NCBI GenBank assembly: GCA_942492115.1
Contig: CALODL010000007.1
Span: 1 to 64,000, forward strand
Direction of reading: 5' to 3'
Length of the DNA stretch: 64,000 nt
DNA from: CALODL01 sp942492115
GTDB lineage: Bacteria > Planctomycetota > Phycisphaerae > UBA1845 > CAIVHJ01
Shown here: positions 64,000 to 64,000 of the stretch, piece after piece
Layout: every line of letters starts with the position of its first letter
Position numbering within the stretch: position 1 is the stretch's first letter
Notes under the pieces: model-generated
Database searches by the model: none
Seen by the model: the letters and a program-made list of their open reading frames with translations, nothing else
What the model was told of the DNA's origin: nothing
Translations under genes and position numbers: made by a program

Positions 64000-64000
64000 G

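Overview
The window looks like a stretch of chromosome from a Gram-negative-type bacterium, most likely a planctomycete of the Phycisphaerae kind. The right third carries a partial exosortase, a PEP-CTERM protein, a giant TPR protein and calcium-repeat secreted proteins, and several genes encode outer-membrane or lipoprotein products. The assignment is inference from gene content; there is no rRNA here. Base composition shifts visibly: about 43-64 kb is GC-rich and looks like settled chromosome, while most of 0.7-42 kb is lower in GC and reads as accessory DNA ending against a tRNA-Leu(CAG) gene at 42.5 kb.

Layout. 0.1-6 kb: a VOC protein, a primase-helicase with a repeat-rich candidate origin upstream of it, and two small hypothetical genes. 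6.3-10.8 kb: a mercury locus with two MerR regulators, each with a recognisable MerR-type promoter dyad; a 57-residue Cys-rich exported peptide; a MerC-like membrane protein; an outer-membrane beta-barrel; an HMA lipoprotein whose CxxC is encoded by two in-frame TGA codons (UxxU); and, convergent, a CopZ-MerT-MerP fusion. No mercuric reductase is seen. 11-18.7 kb: a Cus-type tripartite heavy-metal efflux system with a Cys-rich exported peptide. 18.9-22.1 kb: a metal-linked FixH-like secreted protein, a transglutaminase-like protein and a fatty-acid-hydroxylase family membrane protein. 22.3-26.7 kb: a short tyrosine recombinase, an HTH protein, a RuvB-like ATPase and two related Cys-rich unknowns.

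26.8-42.5 kb is a defence-type island: AbiEi/AbiEii; an XRE-ImmA regulator overlapping a MazF-like toxin; a metallo-beta-lactamase-fold protein; an E2-E1-JAB three-domain fusion; a four-helix membrane protein; and a SEC-C gene split by an IS481 element. The insertion can be undone on paper: a 7-bp duplication flanks it, and removing the element restores one 469-codon frame. Then follow a large tyrosine recombinase, a DUF5131-like remnant, a phosphoribosyltransferase-like protein and a Schlafen/AlbA_2 protein beside the tRNA.

42.9-64 kb holds chromosomal genes: an SDR, a Tat-exported phosphoesterase, an M20 amidohydrolase, a subtilase lipoprotein, an alpha/beta hydrolase, pncB with a single-base frameshift in a G run, an ECF sigma/anti-sigma pair, an HtrA protease, a thioredoxin-like protein interrupted by one in-frame TGA (CTU, a second selenoprotein candidate), a 1431-residue TPR protein and the PEP-CTERM/exosortase set.

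The two most notable signals are the pair of TGA-interrupted thiol/metal proteins, both followed by SECIS-like hairpins, and the MBL / E2-E1-JAB / 4TM operon. Start positions were chosen mainly on Shine-Dalgarno placement. No database search was run, so family names rest on motif recognition.
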